A DNA stretch of 38,936 nt from Variovorax paradoxus (GTDB taxonomy: Bacteria; Pseudomonadota; Gammaproteobacteria; Burkholderiales; Burkholderiaceae_C), in assembly GCF_000834655.1 (NCBI RefSeq), contig NZ_JXQQ01000031.1, forward strand, positions 1-38,936, given 5' to 3'. Of the stretch, positions 1-7,650 are shown piece by piece. The notes beneath the pieces are model-generated. The model searched no databases. It was not told the DNA's origin and worked only from the letters and a program-made list of their open reading frames with translations. Within the stretch, counting starts at the first letter, position 1; the number at the start of each line of letters is the position of its first letter. The translations under genes were made by a program, and so were the position numbers.

Positions 1-42
1 AAGCGGCGTATCCATCGAGCGCTCTGCCCGCCCCCATCCCGA

Positions 43-63
43 CCTTCCCCCAGCGGGGGAAGG
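43..63. repeat. GC-rich palindrome downstream of nadA
   Basis: A perfect 9-bp inverted repeat, CCTTCCCCC / GGGGGAAGG with an AGC loop, lies 12 bases past the nadA stop. No T-tract follows it on the minus strand, so it is not a classic intrinsic terminator. It resembles the C-rich/G-rich palindromes common between Comamonadaceae genes (recollection, not searched). It could still act as an RNA 3'-end stabiliser for the nadC-nadA message. The rest of 1-75 shows nothing else. Confidence 0.5.
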
Positions 64-75
64 AGAAATACGGAA

Positions 76-1194
76 TCAGGCCGCGCCGATGCCGGCGACG
101 AGGCTTCCAGGCGCCTGACCGTTCTTCAGGCCGGCGGTGAACGCCAGCATCCGGTCGATCGGCAGTCGGGCGCGCAGGCCCAGCGCCGGATCGACGTGGA
201 TTTCGCCCGCACCCGTCTCCAGCGCATTCGCCAGTTCGACCAGCCCATTCATCGCCATCCAAGGGCAATGCGCGCAACTCTTGCACGTACCGCCGTTGCC
301 GGCCGTGGGCGCCTCGATGAAGGTCTTTCCGGGGTTCAGCGTGCGCAGCTTGTGCAGCATGCCAGTGTCGGTGGCGACGATGAATTCCTTGGCGTCCATG
401 CGCTGCGCGGCATTCAGGATCGCCGAGGTCGAGCCGACCGCATCCGCCAGCGCGATCACATCGGCCGGCGACTCCGGATGCACCAGCACCTTCGCCGATG
501 GATGCGCCTTGATGAGCAGCTCCAGCTCGAGCGCCTTGAACTCGTCGTGCACGATGCAGGCGCCGTTCCAGCTGACCATGTCCGCGCCGGTCTGGCGCTG
601 GATGTAGTCGCCCAGGTGGCGGTCGGGGCCCCAGAGGATCTTGCGACCTTGCGCATGCAGCGCGCCCACCACGTCGAGCGCGCAGCTCGATGTAACGAGC
701 CAGTCGGCGCGCGCCTTCACGGCGGCGCTGGTGTTGGCGTAGACGACCACGGTGCGGTCGGGATGCTGGTCGCAGAAAGCGCTGAATTCGTCGACCGGGC
801 AGCCCAGGTCGAGCGAGCAGTTCGCGTCCAGGTCGGGCATCAACACGCGCTTTTCGGGCGACAGGATCTTGGAGGTCTCGCCCATGAAGCGCACGCCCGA
901 AACCACCAGCGTGGTGGCGGCGTGGTCGCGGCCGAAGCGCGCCATCTCGAGCGAATCGCTCACGATGCCGCCGGTTTCATCGGCCAGGTCCTGCAGGTCG
1001 GGATGCACGTAGAAATGCGACACCATCACTGCGTTGCGCTCCTGCAGCAGGCGGCGGATGCGCTCCTTCAGCGCGATGCGCTGGTCCGGCGAGGGCTCGG
1101 CAGGTACGCGCGCCCAGGCGTGGCGGGTGTCGCAGGCGGCGCCGGCCTTCGCGGCGGGCTGCTCGTAGTCGACGTCGATGACCGGGGACGACAT
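76..1194 (-). CDS. nadA: Quinolinate synthase NadA
   Basis: NadA condenses iminoaspartate with dihydroxyacetone phosphate to quinolinate, the second step of de novo NAD synthesis in the cytoplasm. The 372-residue protein is of normal length for the long NadA form. The three regions that supply [4Fe-4S] ligands are visible: C126 in DANCSL, C213 in NGACIVH, and the C-terminal [13 protein letters not shown], where C304, C307 and C310 match the E. coli CxxCxxC. The substrate-site [13 protein letters not shown] lies near residue 60. The start follows the nadC stop by 6 bases, so the two are surely co-transcribed. nadB (aspartate oxidase), the usual partner, is absent here and must lie elsewhere, or aspartate dehydrogenase may replace it. 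Identification is secure. Confidence 0.97.
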   Translation of the reverse strand: MSSPVIDVDYEQPAAKAGAACDTRHAWARVPAEPSPDQRIALKERIRRLLQERNAVMVSHFYVHPDLQDLADETGGIVSDSLEMARFGRDHAATTLVVSGVRFMGETSKILSPEKRVLMPDLDANCSLDLGCPVDEFSAFCDQHPDRTVVVYANTSAAVKARADWLVTSSCALDVVGALHAQGRKILWGPDRHLGDYIQRQTGADMVSWNGACIVHDEFKALELELLIKAHPSAKVLVHPESPADVIALADAVGSTSAILNAAQRMDAKEFIVATDTGMLHKLRTLNPGKTFIEAPTAGNGGTCKSCAHCPWMAMNGLVELANALETGAGEIHVDPALGLRARLPIDRMLAFTAGLKNGQAPGSLVAGIGAA

Positions 1195-1200
1195 GGCGGA

Positions 1201-2079
1201 TCAGCTTTCCTGGAAACGCATCGAGAAATCGATGGCCTTGACGTCTTTCGTCAGCGCACCGACCGAGATACGGTCGACACCGGTCTCGGCCAGGGCGCGC
1301 AGGCCCTCGAGCGTGACGCCGCCCGAGATCTCCAGCACGGCCTTGTCGCCCTCGCCCGCCTCGTCGTTGATGCGGACGGCCTCGCGCAGCGTGGGCAGGT
1401 CCATGTTGTCGAGCAGCACCATGCGCGCGCCGGCGCCGAGCGCCTCGCGCAACTGGGCCAGCGTTTCGACCTCGACCTCGATGAAGGCCGCCTGCGAAGC
1501 CACCGGCGCCACCGCACGCAGCGCCGCGGCGACACCGCCGGCCGCGGCGATGTGGTTTTCTTTGATGAGCACTGCGTCGTAGAGGCCGATGCGGTGGTTC
1601 ACGCCGCCACCGGTGCGCACCGCGTACTTCTGCGCGAGGCGAAGGCCCGGCAGCGTCTTGCGGGTGTCGACGATGCGGGCGCGCGTGCCCTCGACGGCGT
1701 CAGCGTACAGCGCGGTCTTGGTGGCGACCGCGCTCAGCAATTGCAGGAAGTTGAGCGCCGTGCGCTCGGCCGTCAGCAGTGCGCGTGCGGTGCCCTCGAT
1801 TTCCAGCACGGTCTGGTCGGCGGCGCAGCGTTCGCCTTCGGCGCAGAGCCAGGTGATGCGGGCCTCGGGATCGAGCTGCCTGATCGTCGTCTCGACCCAG
1901 GGCGCGCCGCACACCACGGCGGCTTCACGCGCCAGCACATGGGCGCGGGCCTTGCGGGCGGGATCGACCAGCGAGGCGGTGAGGTCGCCATCGGCGACGT
2001 CTTCCTGCAATGCCCGGGTGGCATCGGAGAGGGCCAGCGCGGCCACGGCCGACGCTGAAAAATCGAAGCGAAGGCTCAT
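1201..2079 (-). CDS. nadC: Nicotinate-nucleotide pyrophosphorylase (carboxylating) NadC
   Basis: NadC (quinolinate phosphoribosyltransferase) converts quinolinate and PRPP to nicotinate mononucleotide, CO2 and pyrophosphate. The 292-residue protein carries the family signature: DTRKT at 138-142, GGGVNHRIGLYD around 157-168 with the substrate-binding His-Arg, KENH at 173-176, and a C-terminal LEISGG phosphate-binding strand of the type II PRTase barrel. It lies between gpsA (20 bases upstream) and nadA (6 bases downstream), consistent with one operon. The product of NadA is the substrate of NadC, so tight coupling makes metabolic sense. Identification is secure. Confidence 0.97.
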   Translation of the reverse strand: MSLRFDFSASAVAALALSDATRALQEDVADGDLTASLVDPARKARAHVLAREAAVVCGAPWVETTIRQLDPEARITWLCAEGERCAADQTVLEIEGTARALLTAERTALNFLQLLSAVATKTALYADAVEGTRARIVDTRKTLPGLRLAQKYAVRTGGGVNHRIGLYDAVLIKENHIAAAGGVAAALRAVAPVASQAAFIEVEVETLAQLREALGAGARMVLLDNMDLPTLREAVRINDEAGEGDKAVLEISGGVTLEGLRALAETGVDRISVGALTKDVKAIDFSMRFQES

Positions 2080-2099
2080 GGCGCTTTGTCTCTGCGTTT

Positions 2100-3134
2100 T
2101 CAGGAAGATTGACGAGGGGATGCCGTCGCGCCGGACGGAACCGATTCCGGCACGGGGTCGCGGCCCGTGAGCGCGGCGACGGCGTCCTTCGGACTCACGC
2201 GGCCGTCGAGCAGCGCGACCACGCCCTCTGCAATGGGCATCTCGATGCCCAGCCCCCGGGCGCGCTGCACCACGGTGCGCGCGCAGTACACGCCTTCAGC
2301 GACGTGGCCCAGCGAATCGACCGCCTGCGCGAGCGTGCGGCCCTGGGCCAGCAGCAGGCCGACCTTGCGGTTGCGCGACAGGTCGCCAGTGGAAGTCAGC
2401 ACGAGATCGCCCAGGCCCGAGAGGCCCATGAAGGTCTCGGCGCGGGCGCCGAGCGCAAGGCCGAAGCGGGTCATTTCGGCCAGGCCCCGGGTGATGAGCG
2501 CAGCGCGGGCGTTGAGCCCGAGCGCGAGCCCATCGCACAGTCCGGTGGCGATGGCCAGCACGTTCTTGACCGCGCCGCCGACCTCGACGCCGACGATGTC
2601 CTCGTTGGCGTAGACGCGCAGGGCCGGTCCGTGGAAAGCATCGACGAGCGCATCGCGAACCGCCGCATGCGGGCTGGCCGCGACGAGTGCGGTCGGTCGG
2701 CCTTCGGCGACTTCTTGCGCAAAGCTCGGGCCACTGAGCACGCCCGCTATCAAATCGGGAGCAACCTGCGCCCAGATTTCGTGGGCGAGCAGGCCAAAGG
2801 AGGTGGCATCGAGCGCGGGCTCGACGCCCTTGCAAAGCCAGGCCACCGGCGCGGTGCAGCCGCGCAGCGCGACGAGCTGTTCGCGCAAGGCGGACATGGG
2901 CGTGGCCACGATGACGAGATCGGCGCCGGCATGCGCCTGTCCGATATCGCCCGCGCGCACGGCGAGCGAGGCCGGCAACGCCAGCCCTGGCAGGTAGCGG
3001 GTGTTCTCGCGCGCCTTCGAAATGGCATCGGCCTGGGCGGCATCGCGCGCCCAGAGCGTGACCTCGTGGCGGGCCGCGGCATTGACGGCCACTGCCGTGC
3101 CCCAGGCCCCGGCGCCATGAACGCAGATCTTCAT
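2100..3134 (-). CDS. gpsA: NAD(P)-dependent glycerol-3-phosphate dehydrogenase GpsA
   Basis: GpsA reduces dihydroxyacetone phosphate to sn-glycerol-3-phosphate, the backbone for phospholipids, in the cytoplasm. The 344-residue protein starts with a Rossmann fold (GAGAWGTA at 7-14). It has the [13 protein letters not shown] segment and the [15 protein letters not shown] helix with the catalytic lysine, and [14 protein letters not shown] further on. The C-terminal tail of about 20 residues is Pro/Ser-rich and probably disordered. It sits 25 bases after secB, the arrangement known from E. coli (secB-gpsA), where cysE follows; here nadC-nadA follow instead. A degenerate 17-bp GCTAT element lies inside the gene at 2746-2762. 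Confidence 0.97.
   Translation of the reverse strand: MKICVHGAGAWGTAVAVNAAARHEVTLWARDAAQADAISKARENTRYLPGLALPASLAVRAGDIGQAHAGADLVIVATPMSALREQLVALRGCTAPVAWLCKGVEPALDATSFGLLAHEIWAQVAPDLIAGVLSGPSFAQEVAEGRPTALVAASPHAAVRDALVDAFHGPALRVYANEDIVGVEVGGAVKNVLAIATGLCDGLALGLNARAALITRGLAEMTRFGLALGARAETFMGLSGLGDLVLTSTGDLSRNRKVGLLLAQGRTLAQAVDSLGHVAEGVYCARTVVQRARGLGIEMPIAEGVVALLDGRVSPKDAVAALTGRDPVPESVPSGATASPRQSS
2746..2762. repeat. Degenerate 17-bp GCTAT element inside gpsA
   Basis: The 17-mer GCTATCAAATCGGGAGC has the same length and left arm as the intergenic copies at 18714-18730 and 28415-28431, but its right arm is degraded (GGAGC). On the gpsA strand it encodes the residues APDLIA. It could be a chance match in coding sequence or an old element absorbed into the gene. 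Confidence 0.25.
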
Positions 3135-3159
3135 CGGCGTTGGCGGCGTTTGCGCAGGC

Positions 3160-3624
3160 TTACTGCGCGAGGGTCGGTGCAGGCTGGCCGGCGGCGTTTG
3201 CCTGCTGCTGCTCGTACATCGCCTGGAAGTTGATTTCGGCCAGGTGCACGGGCGGGAAGCCGCCGCGCTGGATCACGTCGGCCACGTTGCCGCGCAGGTA
3301 CGGGTAGACGATCTGCGGGCAGGCGATGCCCAGGATGGCGCCCATCTGGTCTTCGGGCAGGTTGCGGATCTCGAAGATGCCGGCTTGCTTGGCTTCGACC
3401 AGGAACACGGTCTTGTCCTGGATCTTGGTCTGCACGGTGGCCGAGACGGTGATCTCGAAGATGCCTTCGGCCACGGGCTGGGCGTCCACGCCGAGCTGGA
3501 TGTCGACGGTGGGTTGTTCCTGCTCCAGCAGGATCGCGGGCGAATTGGGTTGTTCGAGCGACAGGTCCTTGAGGTAGACGCGCTGGATCTGGAACACGGG
3601 ATCTTGGGCTTGCTGGTCGGCCAT
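3160..3624 (-). CDS. secB: Protein-export chaperone SecB
   Basis: SecB is the tetrameric cytoplasmic chaperone that keeps preproteins unfolded and hands them to SecA. I chose the ATG at 3624, giving 154 residues beginning [20 protein letters not shown], because the conserved family core starts there. An in-frame ATG 7 codons upstream (3645) adds only an unconserved leader. The signature region around residues 40-80 ([20 protein letters not shown]) and the segment [20 protein letters not shown], part of the peptide-binding surface, are intact. It lies 118 bases after grxC, a gap large enough for its own promoter, and 25 bases before gpsA. Confidence 0.97.
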   Translation of the reverse strand: MADQQAQDPVFQIQRVYLKDLSLEQPNSPAILLEQEQPTVDIQLGVDAQPVAEGIFEITVSATVQTKIQDKTVFLVEAKQAGIFEIRNLPEDQMGAILGIACPQIVYPYLRGNVADVIQRGGFPPVHLAEINFQAMYEQQQANAAGQPAPTLAQ

Positions 3625-3742
3625 GGCTGAACTTTCGAGGATCAAAACAATGCCCGCCGGGGAGAGGTTCCCGCAGCGGGCTGCAGATGGATGAGCAGGC
3701 GATTATCGCCCGGTCACAAGACGGTTCCGGGCGCTTTGTGTT

Positions 3743-4003
3743 TCAGGCGCCCTGAAGCAGCGGGACCAGGCCGCCGCGGCTGTCCAGGGCCATCAGGTCG
3801 TCGCAGCCGCCCACGTGGGTGTCGCCGATGAAGATCTGCGGCACCGTGCGGCGCTGGGTGATTTCCATCATGGTGTTGCGGGCCTCCGGGTCGCTGTCGA
3901 TGCGGATCTCTTCGATCTGCTCGACGCCCTTGGACTTGAGGATTTGCTTGGCGCGTATGCAGTAGGGGCAGACGGCGGTGGTGTACATCTTGACGGCTTG
4001 CAT
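3743..4003 (-). CDS. grxC: Glutaredoxin 3 (GrxC)
   Basis: This small cytoplasmic glutathione-dependent thiol-disulfide oxidoreductase has 86 residues, the usual size. The dithiol active site CPYC is at 12-15. The conserved cis-proline stretch TVPQIFIG and the glutathione-binding GGCDDL motif are present. It follows the rhodanese gene by 21 bases and precedes secB, the same order as yibN-grxC-secB in E. coli, so a common transcript is likely. The ATG at 4003 is preceded on the minus strand by a purine-rich stretch and no better start is visible. Confidence 0.95.
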   Translation of the reverse strand: MQAVKMYTTAVCPYCIRAKQILKSKGVEQIEEIRIDSDPEARNTMMEITQRRTVPQIFIGDTHVGGCDDLMALDSRGGLVPLLQGA

Positions 4004-4024
4004 ACGCTGTATCTCGGGGAAGTT

Positions 4025-4441
4025 TCAGGCTTTTTCAACAGGCAGGTTAGCCTCTTTCCAGGCCTTGAGCCCGCCGGCGACCGCTTGGGCCTGCTCGTAG
4101 CCGAGTTTCTTGGCCATGGTCACGGCGCGCTGGGCGCGGGCGCCGGTGGCGCACACCAGGAGAAGCGGCACGTTCTTGTTCTTGACCGTGCTGGCGAGCT
4201 TCTCGTCGAGCTGGTTCAGGGGCACGTTCTTGGCGCCGATCATGTGGCCGGTGGCGAATTCTTCGGGTTCGCGCACGTCGACCAGCACGGCGCGTTCGCG
4301 ATTGATGAGCTGCACGGCGCCCTGGGCCGTGAGCGTCCCGCCGCCAGAACCCCGGATCAGCGGCCAGGCCAGCATGCCGCCCGAGCTGAGTGCGATCAGG
4401 ATCAGCATCCAGTTCGCGGTGACGAATTCGATCAATTTCAC
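4025..4441 (-). CDS. Membrane-anchored rhodanese-domain protein (YibN-like)
   Basis: A single rhodanese (sulfurtransferase) domain follows an N-terminal membrane helix (about residues 9-28), so the domain probably faces the cytoplasm. The active-site loop CATGARA places the persulfide cysteine at C97; [11 protein letters not shown] at 52-62 is the typical CDC25-like strand. It has 138 residues, matching E. coli YibN in size and position. The start is GTG at 4441, supported by an AAGGA ribosome-binding site 8 bases upstream and no in-frame ATG nearby. It is the first gene of a minus-strand run toward nadA and is divergent from gpmA. The physiological sulfur acceptor is unknown. Confidence 0.88.
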   Translation of the reverse strand: MKLIEFVTANWMLILIALSSGGMLAWPLIRGSGGGTLTAQGAVQLINRERAVLVDVREPEEFATGHMIGAKNVPLNQLDEKLASTVKNKNVPLLLVCATGARAQRAVTMAKKLGYEQAQAVAGGLKAWKEANLPVEKA

Positions 4442-4450
4442 GGGGGTTCC

Positions 4451-4478
4451 TTGGATGGCAAACCCGGGATTTTAGAAT
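4451..4478 (+). promoter_or_regulatory. Candidate sigma-70 promoter for gpmA
   Basis: TTGGAT at 4451-4456 and TAGAAT at 4473-4478 are separated by 16 bases, in the 72-base divergent gap before gpmA. The -10 matches 5 of 6 consensus positions; the -35 is weak (3 of 6). A start point near 4485 would leave a leader of about 29 bases. Confidence 0.4.
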
Positions 4479-4513
4479 GCTGGTTTTCCCAAGCGCTTCC
4501 AAAGGCCTCCCAC

Positions 4514-5257
4514 ATGCACAAACTGGTACTGATCCGCCATGGCGAATCGACCTGGAACCTCGAAAACCGCTTCACCGGTTGGACCGACGTCGACCTGACC
4601 GAAACCGGCGTGGAACAGGCCAAGCAGGCCGGCCGGCTGCTCAAGGCCGAGGGCTACGACTTCGACGTGGCCTACACCAGCGTCCTGAAGCGCGCCACCC
4701 GCACGCTCTGGCACACGCTGGACGAGCTCGACCGCACCTGGCTGCCGGTGGTGCACTCGTGGCGCCTGAACGAGCGCCACTACGGCGGCCTGCAGGGCCT
4801 GAACAAGGCCGAAACCGCCAAGAAATACGGCGACGAGCAGGTGCTGGTCTGGCGCCGCAGCTACAGCACCCCCCCGCCGCCGCTGGAAGCGGACGATCCG
4901 CGCAGCGAGCGCGGCGACGTGCGCTACGCCAAGCTCTCGCCCGAGCAGATCCCACTGACCGAGTGCCTCAAGGACACGGTGGCGCGCGTGCTGCCGTTTT
5001 GGAACGAATCGATGGCGCCGGCCATCCGCACCGGGCGCCGCCTGGTCGTGGCCGCCCACGGCAACTCGATCCGGGCGCTGGTGAAGTACCTGGACGGCAT
5101 CTCTGACGACGCCATCGTCGGGTTGAACATCCCCAACGGGATTCCGCTGGTCTACGAACTGGACGACGACCTGAAGCCCCTGCGCCACTATTACCTGGGC
5201 GATGCAGCGGCCGCCGAAAAGGCCGCCGCCGCGGTGGCTTCGCAAGGCAAGGGCTGA
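4514..5257 (+). CDS. gpmA: 2,3-bisphosphoglycerate-dependent phosphoglycerate mutase GpmA
   Basis: GpmA interconverts 3- and 2-phosphoglycerate in glycolysis and gluconeogenesis. The ATG at 4514 begins [15 protein letters not shown], the family N-terminus carrying the phosphohistidine in RHG; a reading frame open further upstream has no conserved sequence. The 247-residue length is normal. [15 protein letters not shown] and, near the C-terminus, [11 protein letters not shown] with the second catalytic histidine are intact. The last residues are an Ala/Lys-rich tail. It is divergent from the rhodanese gene and is followed after 103 bases by ctpA. Confidence 0.97.
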   Translation: MHKLVLIRHGESTWNLENRFTGWTDVDLTETGVEQAKQAGRLLKAEGYDFDVAYTSVLKRATRTLWHTLDELDRTWLPVVHSWRLNERHYGGLQGLNKAETAKKYGDEQVLVWRRSYSTPPPPLEADDPRSERGDVRYAKLSPEQIPLTECLKDTVARVLPFWNESMAPAIRTGRRLVVAAHGNSIRALVKYLDGISDDAIVGLNIPNGIPLVYELDDDLKPLRHYYLGDAAAAEKAAAAVASQGKG

Positions 5258-5322
5258 AAAAAGAAAACCCCGCGTGCCGGTCCCCCGTGGAACCCCGGCA
5301 AACAAATTGCTTCCAAGCTGTG

Positions 5323-5328
5323 TATATT
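5323..5328 (+). promoter_or_regulatory. Possible -10 element upstream of ctpA
   Basis: TATATT preceded directly by TG lies 32 bases before the ctpA start. I cannot find a -35 at 16-18 bases, and a TTGCTT at 5307-5312 is too close. It is a weak candidate; ctpA may instead be read through from gpmA. Confidence 0.25.
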
Positions 5329-5360
5329 GGTTCGACAGCCGCCGACAAGGACAACCACTC

Positions 5361-6806
5361 ATGATGGGCCAGAAACTGAAGATCACCGGCTGGGTCGCCG
5401 CCGGCGCCGTAGCTGGCGTCCTGACCACCGTCTCCCTGCAGACGGTCGCACGCGGATCGCTTGCGCCGCTCCCGCTCGAGGAATTGCAGCAGCTCGCTGC
5501 CGTGTTCGGCATGGTCAAGAGCGACTATGTCGAGCCGGTCGACGAGAAGAAGCTCATTTCCGACGCCATCTCCGGCATGGTCGCCGGGCTCGACCCGCAT
5601 TCCCAGTACTTCGACAAGAAGTCCTTCAAGGAATTCAGGGAAGGCACCACCGGCCGCTTCGTCGGCGTCGGCATCGAGATTTCCCAGGAAGACGGGCTCA
5701 TCAAGGTGGTTTCGCCCATCGAAGGCTCGCCGGCCTTCCGTGCGGGCCTCAAGCCCAACGACCTGATCACCAAGATCGACGACACGGCCGTGCGGGGCCT
5801 CTCGCTCAACGAAGCCGTCAAGCGCATGCGCGGCGAGGCCAACACCAAGGTGCTCCTTACCATCTTCCGCAAGGACGAGAGCCGCACCTTCCCGGTCACG
5901 ATCACGCGTGAAGAGATCCGTACCCAGTCGGTGCGCGGCAAGATCATGGAGCCGGGCTACGGCTGGATCCGCCTGTCCCAGTTCCAGGAGCGCACGGTCG
6001 ACGACTTCGTGAAGAAGGTCGAAGACCTGTACAAGGAAGACCCGAACCTGAAGGGCCTGGTGCTCGACCTGCGCAACGACCCGGGCGGCCTGCTCGATGC
6101 GGCGGTGGCGGTGTCTTCTGCCTTCCTCCCCGAAAACGTGACGGTGGTGACCACCGACGGCCAGCTGGCCGAGAGCAAGTCGATCTACAAGGCGGCGCCG
6201 GAGTTCTACCAACGCCGCTCCGGCAGCGACCCGCTGCGCAACCTGCCGGCGGCGCTCAAGAGCGTGCCGCTGGTGGTGCTGGTGAACGAAGGCTCGGCCT
6301 CCGCCAGCGAAATCGTGGCAGGCGCATTGCAGGACCACAAGCGCGCGATCGTCATGGGCAGCCAGACCTTCGGCAAGGGCTCGGTGCAGACCGTGCGCCC
6401 GCTCGGCCCCGACACGGGCCTGAAGATCACCACGGCGCGCTACTACACGCCCAGCGGCACGTCGATCCAGGCCAAGGGCATCGTGCCCAACGTGCTGGTC
6501 GACGAAAGCGCCGAGGGCAGCCCGTTCGCCGCCCTGCGCATGCGCGAGGCCGACCTCGAGAAACACCTGGCCAGCGGCCAAGGTCCGGAAACCAAGGACC
6601 CTGAACGCGAAAAGGCCCGCGACGAAGCCCGCAAGCGCCTTGAGGAAGAAGCCAAGAAGCCGCCTCAGGACCGCAAGGCGCCCGAGTTCGGTACCGACAA
6701 GGACTTCCCGCTGGTGCAGGCGCTCAACCGCCTCAAGGGCCAGCCTGTGCTCGTGAGCAAGACGCAGATCATTGTCGAGAACAAGGACGAGAAGAAGGAA
6801 AACTAA
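5361..6806 (+). CDS. Carboxy-terminal processing protease, S41 family (CtpA/Prc-like)
   Basis: This periplasmic, membrane-tethered serine protease cleaves proteins from the C-terminus. The 481-residue protein has an N-terminal membrane anchor or signal (about 8-28), a short helical segment, a PDZ domain (about 98-185, GVGIEISQEDG and SPAFRAGLKPNDLI) and the S41 catalytic domain. The Ser-Lys dyad can be placed by alignment with E. coli Prc at S314 in GSASASEI and K339 in TFGKGSVQ, 25 residues apart as in Prc. The region after about 400 is charged (Lys/Glu-rich). I chose the ATG at 5361, which puts the hydrophobic signal at the N-terminus; the ATG at 5364 is equally possible. Likely roles are envelope protein turnover or peptidoglycan-hydrolase control. 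Confidence 0.93.
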   Translation: MMGQKLKITGWVAAGAVAGVLTTVSLQTVARGSLAPLPLEELQQLAAVFGMVKSDYVEPVDEKKLISDAISGMVAGLDPHSQYFDKKSFKEFREGTTGRFVGVGIEISQEDGLIKVVSPIEGSPAFRAGLKPNDLITKIDDTAVRGLSLNEAVKRMRGEANTKVLLTIFRKDESRTFPVTITREEIRTQSVRGKIMEPGYGWIRLSQFQERTVDDFVKKVEDLYKEDPNLKGLVLDLRNDPGGLLDAAVAVSSAFLPENVTVVTTDGQLAESKSIYKAAPEFYQRRSGSDPLRNLPAALKSVPLVVLVNEGSASASEIVAGALQDHKRAIVMGSQTFGKGSVQTVRPLGPDTGLKITTARYYTPSGTSIQAKGIVPNVLVDESAEGSPFAALRMREADLEKHLASGQGPETKDPEREKARDEARKRLEEEAKKPPQDRKAPEFGTDKDFPLVQALNRLKGQPVLVSKTQIIVENKDEKKEN

Positions 6807-6808
6807 AA

Positions 6809-6860
6809 GCCGGTGACCGAGCCGCAGTCAAGGTGCGGCTCGCGCCGGCGACGGTTTTTT
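6809..6860 (+). terminator. Probable intrinsic terminator after ctpA
   Basis: An 8-bp stem, GAGCCGCA (6819-6826) with TGCGGCTC (6834-6841), can extend through GCCGG (6809-6813) and CCGGC (6845-6849). Six Ts follow at 6855-6860. The T-tract is 5 bases from the outer stem, so efficiency may be partial and moeB may be read through. Confidence 0.5.
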
Positions 6861-6873
6861 CATTCGCGCGCGC

Positions 6874-7650
6874 ATGGACGATCATGACCTGCTGCGCTAC
6901 TCGCGCCACATCCTCCTGGAAGAGTTCGGCATCGACGGCCAGGCGCGCGTCAGTGCCGGCCGCGCACTGGTCATCGGCGCCGGCGGCTTGGGCTCGCCCG
7001 TAGCGCTCTACCTGGCCGCTGCCGGTGTCGGGCACGTCACGCTGGTCGACGACGACGAGGTCGACCTCACCAACCTCCAGCGCCAGGTCGCCCACACGAA
7101 CGCCCGCGTAGGCAGCCCGAAGGTCGAATCGGCCGCAGAGGCGATGCGCGACATCAACCCCGGCATCGCCATCGAGACGCATGCCCTGCGTGCCGACGAA
7201 GCCCTGCTTTCGCGCCTCGTCGCGGCGGCCGACGTGGTGATCGATTGCTGCGACAACTTCGCCACGCGCCATGCGGTCAACCGCGCCTGCGTGGCGCACC
7301 GCAAGCCGCTGGTGGCGGGTGCCGCCATCCGTTTCGACGGCCAGTTGAGCGTGTACGACACCCGCGACGCGGCATCCCCCTGCTACGCCTGCCTCTTCCC
7401 GCCCGATGCGGCCTTCGAGGAGACGCGTTGCGCGGTGCTGGGTGTGTTCGGTCCCGTGGTCGGGACCATCGGCACGCTGCAGGCCAGCGAGACCTTGAAG
7501 CTGCTCGCGGGCATCGGACCTTCGCTCGCCGGAAAGCTGTTGATGTTCGATGGGCTCAGCACCAGTTTCGACACCCTGCGCGTGGCCCGCGATCCGCACT
7601 GCAGCGTCTGCGCGCAGCGCACGACGACGCCACAGTCTCTCGGCGTTTAA
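6874..7650 (+). CDS. moeB: MoeB/ThiF-family adenylyltransferase
   Basis: It is an E1-like enzyme that adenylates the C-terminal glycine of a small sulfur carrier (MoaD or ThiS), for molybdopterin or thiamine synthesis. The 258-residue protein has the nucleotide loop GAGGLGSP (36-43), the DDDEVDLTNLQRQ segment, CDNFATRHAVN, and two zinc-binding CxxC pairs (CYAC and, near the end, CSVC). There is no rhodanese domain, so it is the short MoeB type rather than MoeZ. No molybdopterin or thiamine genes are adjacent, so the carrier partner cannot be told from context. No strong ribosome-binding site is seen before the ATG at 6874. Its stop overlaps the stop of the convergent asmA gene. Confidence 0.88.
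   Translation: MDDHDLLRYSRHILLEEFGIDGQARVSAGRALVIGAGGLGSPVALYLAAAGVGHVTLVDDDEVDLTNLQRQVAHTNARVGSPKVESAAEAMRDINPGIAIETHALRADEALLSRLVAAADVVIDCCDNFATRHAVNRACVAHRKPLVAGAAIRFDGQLSVYDTRDAASPCYACLFPPDAAFEETRCAVLGVFGPVVGTIGTLQASETLKLLAGIGPSLAGKLLMFDGLSTSFDTLRVARDPHCSVCAQRTTTPQSLGV

Noticed and set aside
196..2058. A plus-strand open frame of 620 codons
   Set aside because: Antisense to nadA and nadC, both secure.
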